Positions 5,044 through 6,566 of a DNA stretch of 6,566 nucleotides are shown one piece after another (position 1 is the first letter of the stretch; each line of letters begins with the position of its first letter). The notes below the pieces were generated by a model that was given only the letters and a program-made list of their open reading frames with translations, searched no databases and had not been told where the DNA came from. Location of the stretch: NCBI GenBank assembly GCA_002427975.1, contig DIZT01000128.1, positions 1-6,566 of the forward strand, given 5' to 3'. The position numbers were made by a program, and so were the translations under genes. Source of the DNA: Micrococcaceae bacterium UBA6021 (lineage in GTDB: Bacteria > Actinomycetota > Actinomycetes > Actinomycetales > Micrococcaceae).

Positions 5044-6093
5044 CTAGTCGAGTTTCTGCCAATCCCCGTCCGACCACTCCAGCAGCTGCTCCAGGGGCCA
5101 GGTGGTGACAATGCGCTCCGCGGGAACGTTGTTGTGGGCAGCCCGCGCGGCACCGTACTGGAGGAAGTCGAGCTGGCCGGGGGCGTGGGCGTCGCTGTCG
5201 ATCGAGAACAGGCAGCCCGCGTCGAGGGCCAGCTGGATCAGGTCATCCGGCGGATCCTGCCGTTCGGGGCGGGCGTTGATCTCGACCGCCACGTTGTGGT
5301 CGGCGCACGCGGCGAACACCTCCCGGGCGTCGAAGTCCGATTGCGGCCGCGTGCCCCGCGAGCCCTCCACCAGGCGGCCGGTACAGTGGCCCAACACGTT
5401 CGTCTGGGGGTTCCGGATGCCCTGGAGCATCCGCTTGGTCATGGTGGCGCGATCCGACCGAAGCTTGGAATGGACGCTGGCCACCACAATGTCCAGCCGG
5501 TCCAGCATGTCCGGCGACTGGTCCAGTTCGCCGGATTCCAGGATGTCCACCTCGATGCCGGCCAGGAGCCGGAACCCGTCCTTTTTGCCGTCAACAGCGG
5601 AGGCGGTGTTGATGGTGGCCACCACGTCGAGCTGTTCGGTCAGGCGCTCCACGCTGAGCCCGTTGGCAATCGTCAGGTTGGGGGAGTGGTCTGTCAGTGC
5701 CAGGTATTCGCGGCCCAAGAGGCGGGCGGCGTCTGCCATGAGCTGGATGGGGGAGCCGCCGTCGGACCAGTCGCTGTGGCTGTGGAGGTCCCCGCGGAGT
5801 GCTGCGTGGAGCTCGGCCCCGCCGTCCGCCAGGGGTGCCACGCCGCGCTGCCGCAGGTCCTCAAGGTACTCGGGCACCTCGCCGTCCACCGCCTGGCGGA
5901 TCACCTGGTACGTCCTGTCGCCGATTCCCTTCATGCTCTTGAGCCTGCCGTCCCGGGCCCGGGCCGCCACCTCGGAAGGGTCAAGCCCGGCGATAATTCC
6001 GGCCGCCTTCCGGAAGGCCTGGACCTTGAAAGTGGCAGCGCGTCCGCGCTCCAGCCAAAAGGCGATTTCGTTGAGCGCGGCGACGGCATCCAT
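5044..6093 (-). CDS. PHP-domain phosphoesterase with a PolX-like helix-hairpin-helix N-terminus
   Basis: The 349-residue protein has two parts. Residues 1-80 resemble the 8-kDa helix-hairpin-helix domain of family X DNA polymerases (AFRKAAGIIAGL, then the hairpin MKGIGDRTYQVI at 54-65). Residues 101-340 are a full PHP domain with the expected metal ligands: DLHSHSDWSDG (102-112; H104, H106, D111), LTDHSP (133-138; H136), GIEVDI (179-184; E181), SVHS (206-209; H208), LGHCTGR (234-240; H236) and DSDAH (299-303; D301, H303). This predicts a trinuclear-metal phosphoesterase or nuclease. In bacterial PolX the same two parts flank a nucleotidyltransferase palm, which is absent here, so it is not a polymerase. 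A DNA-repair 3'-end processing role is inferred; a histidinol-phosphatase-like activity is the alternative. ATG 6091-6093 has only a weak upstream GAAGATGG. No other in-frame start is nearby. Confidence 0.9.
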   Translation of the reverse strand: MDAVAALNEIAFWLERGRAATFKVQAFRKAAGIIAGLDPSEVAARARDGRLKSMKGIGDRTYQVIRQAVDGEVPEYLEDLRQRGVAPLADGGAELHAALRGDLHSHSDWSDGGSPIQLMADAARLLGREYLALTDHSPNLTIANGLSVERLTEQLDVVATINTASAVDGKKDGFRLLAGIEVDILESGELDQSPDMLDRLDIVVASVHSKLRSDRATMTKRMLQGIRNPQTNVLGHCTGRLVEGSRGTRPQSDFDAREVFAACADHNVAVEINARPERQDPPDDLIQLALDAGCLFSIDSDAHAPGQLDFLQYGAARAAHNNVPAERIVTTWPLEQLLEWSDGDWQKLD

Positions 6094-6146
6094 CTGTCCA
6101 TCTTCGCCTGTTCCGGCGGCTTGGGTCAGGTGTCTCTGGGCCGATT

Positions 6147-6175
6147 TTGAGATATTCCCGCCGAGGCCCTATAGT
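6147..6175 (+). promoter_or_regulatory. Sigma70-type promoter of the tRNA cluster
   Basis: TTGAGA (6147-6152), a spacer of exactly 17 bp, and TATAGT (6170-6175) form a near-consensus housekeeping promoter on the plus strand. Transcription would start near 6182, giving about 80 bases of leader before the first tRNA. It diverges from the PHP gene start at 6093. Confidence 0.7.
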
Positions 6176-6260
6176 TTTAGAGTCCAGTTCGGAGCAACTG
6201 CAAACGACAAGACTGAGAGCCTCGGCTCGAAGCCTTTTATTTTGTGCCGAACGGGTTCTG

Positions 6261-6333
6261 GCCCCCATCGTCTAGCGGCCTAGGACACCGCCCTCTCACG
6301 GCGGCGGCACGGGTTCGAATCCCGTTGGGGGTA
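6261..6333 (+). tRNA. tRNA-Glu (CUC)
   Basis: A complete cloverleaf of 73 bases. The acceptor GCCCCCA pairs with TGGGGGT (first pair G-U), with discriminator A at 6333. The anticodon stem CCGCC/GGCGG encloses loop CTCTCAC, with anticodon CTC at 6295-6297. The T arm is ACGGG-TTCGAAT-CCCGT. CCA is not encoded. It is the first gene of the cluster. Confidence 0.97.
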
Positions 6334-6347
6334 CGCAGGGAACTGGT

Positions 6348-6375
6348 CTGGCAGGCGGAAAACGTCTGGTAGGCT
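6348..6375 (+). promoter_or_regulatory. Possible second promoter before tRNA-Asp
   Basis: CTGGCA (6348-6353), a 16-bp spacer and TAGGCT (6370-6375), the last preceded by TGG as in an extended -10, lie in the 90-bp gap between the Glu and Asp tRNAs. This would allow separate transcription of tRNA-Asp. The match is moderate, and the sequence may instead be only a spacer removed during processing. Confidence 0.35.
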
Positions 6376-6423
6376 GGAAGCCTTGAAAAAAGCGGTAGCG
6401 ATGCCGCGAAGCAAGAAAATCAA

Positions 6424-6497
6424 GGCCCTGTAGCGCAGTTGGTTAGCGCGCCGCCCTGTCACGGCGGAGGTCGCGGGTTCAAGTCCCGTCAGGGTCG
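6424..6497 (+). tRNA. tRNA-Asp (GUC)
   Basis: A complete 74-base cloverleaf. The acceptor GGCCCTG pairs with CAGGGTC, with discriminator G at 6497. The D arm has GCGC/GCGC, and the anticodon stem CCGCC/GGCGG encloses loop CTGTCAC, with anticodon GTC at 6458-6460. The T arm is GCGGG-TTCAAGT-CCCGT. CCA is not encoded. Confidence 0.97.
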
Positions 6498-6545
6498 CTC
6501 TGATTGCCGGAAGAGATTGCGGCACTCATGGTGACTAGTCACCTA

Positions 6546-6566
6546 GGCTCTGTAGCTCAGTTGGTA
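6546..6566 (+). tRNA. 5' part of a third tRNA, probably tRNA-Phe
   Basis: The last 21 bases begin GGCTCTGTAGCTCAGTTGG, a typical tRNA acceptor strand and D arm. The gene is cut by the window end, so the anticodon is not visible. The Glu-Asp-Phe order is common in actinobacteria and GGCTCTG fits tRNA-Phe there. That assignment is inferred. Confidence 0.75.

Noticed and set aside
4936..6283. Two long plus-strand ORFs (about 400 codons each)
   Set aside because: Both are complements of the PHP gene, whose motifs and ligands are intact on the minus strand.
6280..6525. Minus-strand ORF of 81 codons across the tRNA genes
   Set aside because: It is the antisense reading of the Glu and Asp tRNAs (phrases such as RDSNPCRRRERAVS and TGLEPATSAV are well-known artefacts of tRNA complements).

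Overview
This is a high-GC actinobacterial chromosome segment. Codon use, the CDF, zincin, EamA and PHP protein types, and the Glu-Asp-(Phe) tRNA cluster suggest Micrococcaceae, most likely Arthrobacter or Pseudarthrobacter. The genus is inferred from remembered family resemblance, not from a search.

The window has two parts. Bases 1 to about 1802 are accessory DNA. They hold a small helix-turn-helix-like protein, a strong rho-independent terminator, a possible 23-residue small-protein gene on the minus strand, an unrecognised 104-residue ORF, a fragment of an IS110-family transposase, and an ORF resembling the C-terminal part of a uracil-DNA-glycosylase-like protein. This part ends at base 1802 in what reads as a terminal inverted repeat of a Tn402/Tn5053-type (TniA) transposon. 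The repeat begins TGTCATTTT on the minus strand and contains two 14-bp TniA-site-like repeats 23 bp apart. I read 1-1802 as the cargo-side end of a decayed or composite Tn402-like island whose other end and tni genes lie left of the window.

Bases 1803-6566 look like ordinary core chromosome. In map order they carry a CDF metal-efflux protein and a zincin-type metallopeptidase, both minus and probably one transcription unit. A class I methyltransferase follows on plus, diverging from that pair. Next come an EamA-type transporter and a PHP-domain phosphoesterase, both minus. Last is a plus-strand tRNA cluster: Glu(CUC), Asp(GUC) and the 5' end of a third tRNA, probably Phe. A consensus-like promoter (TTGAGA, 17-bp spacer, TATAGT) precedes the tRNA cluster.

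No CRISPR array, prophage module, toxin-antitoxin pair or other obvious defence system is visible. The points most worth a second look are the transposon terminus, the small gene in front of the 16-bp-stem terminator, the PolX-like PHP protein that lacks a polymerase domain, and the His-to-Glu change at a predicted metal site of the CDF protein.
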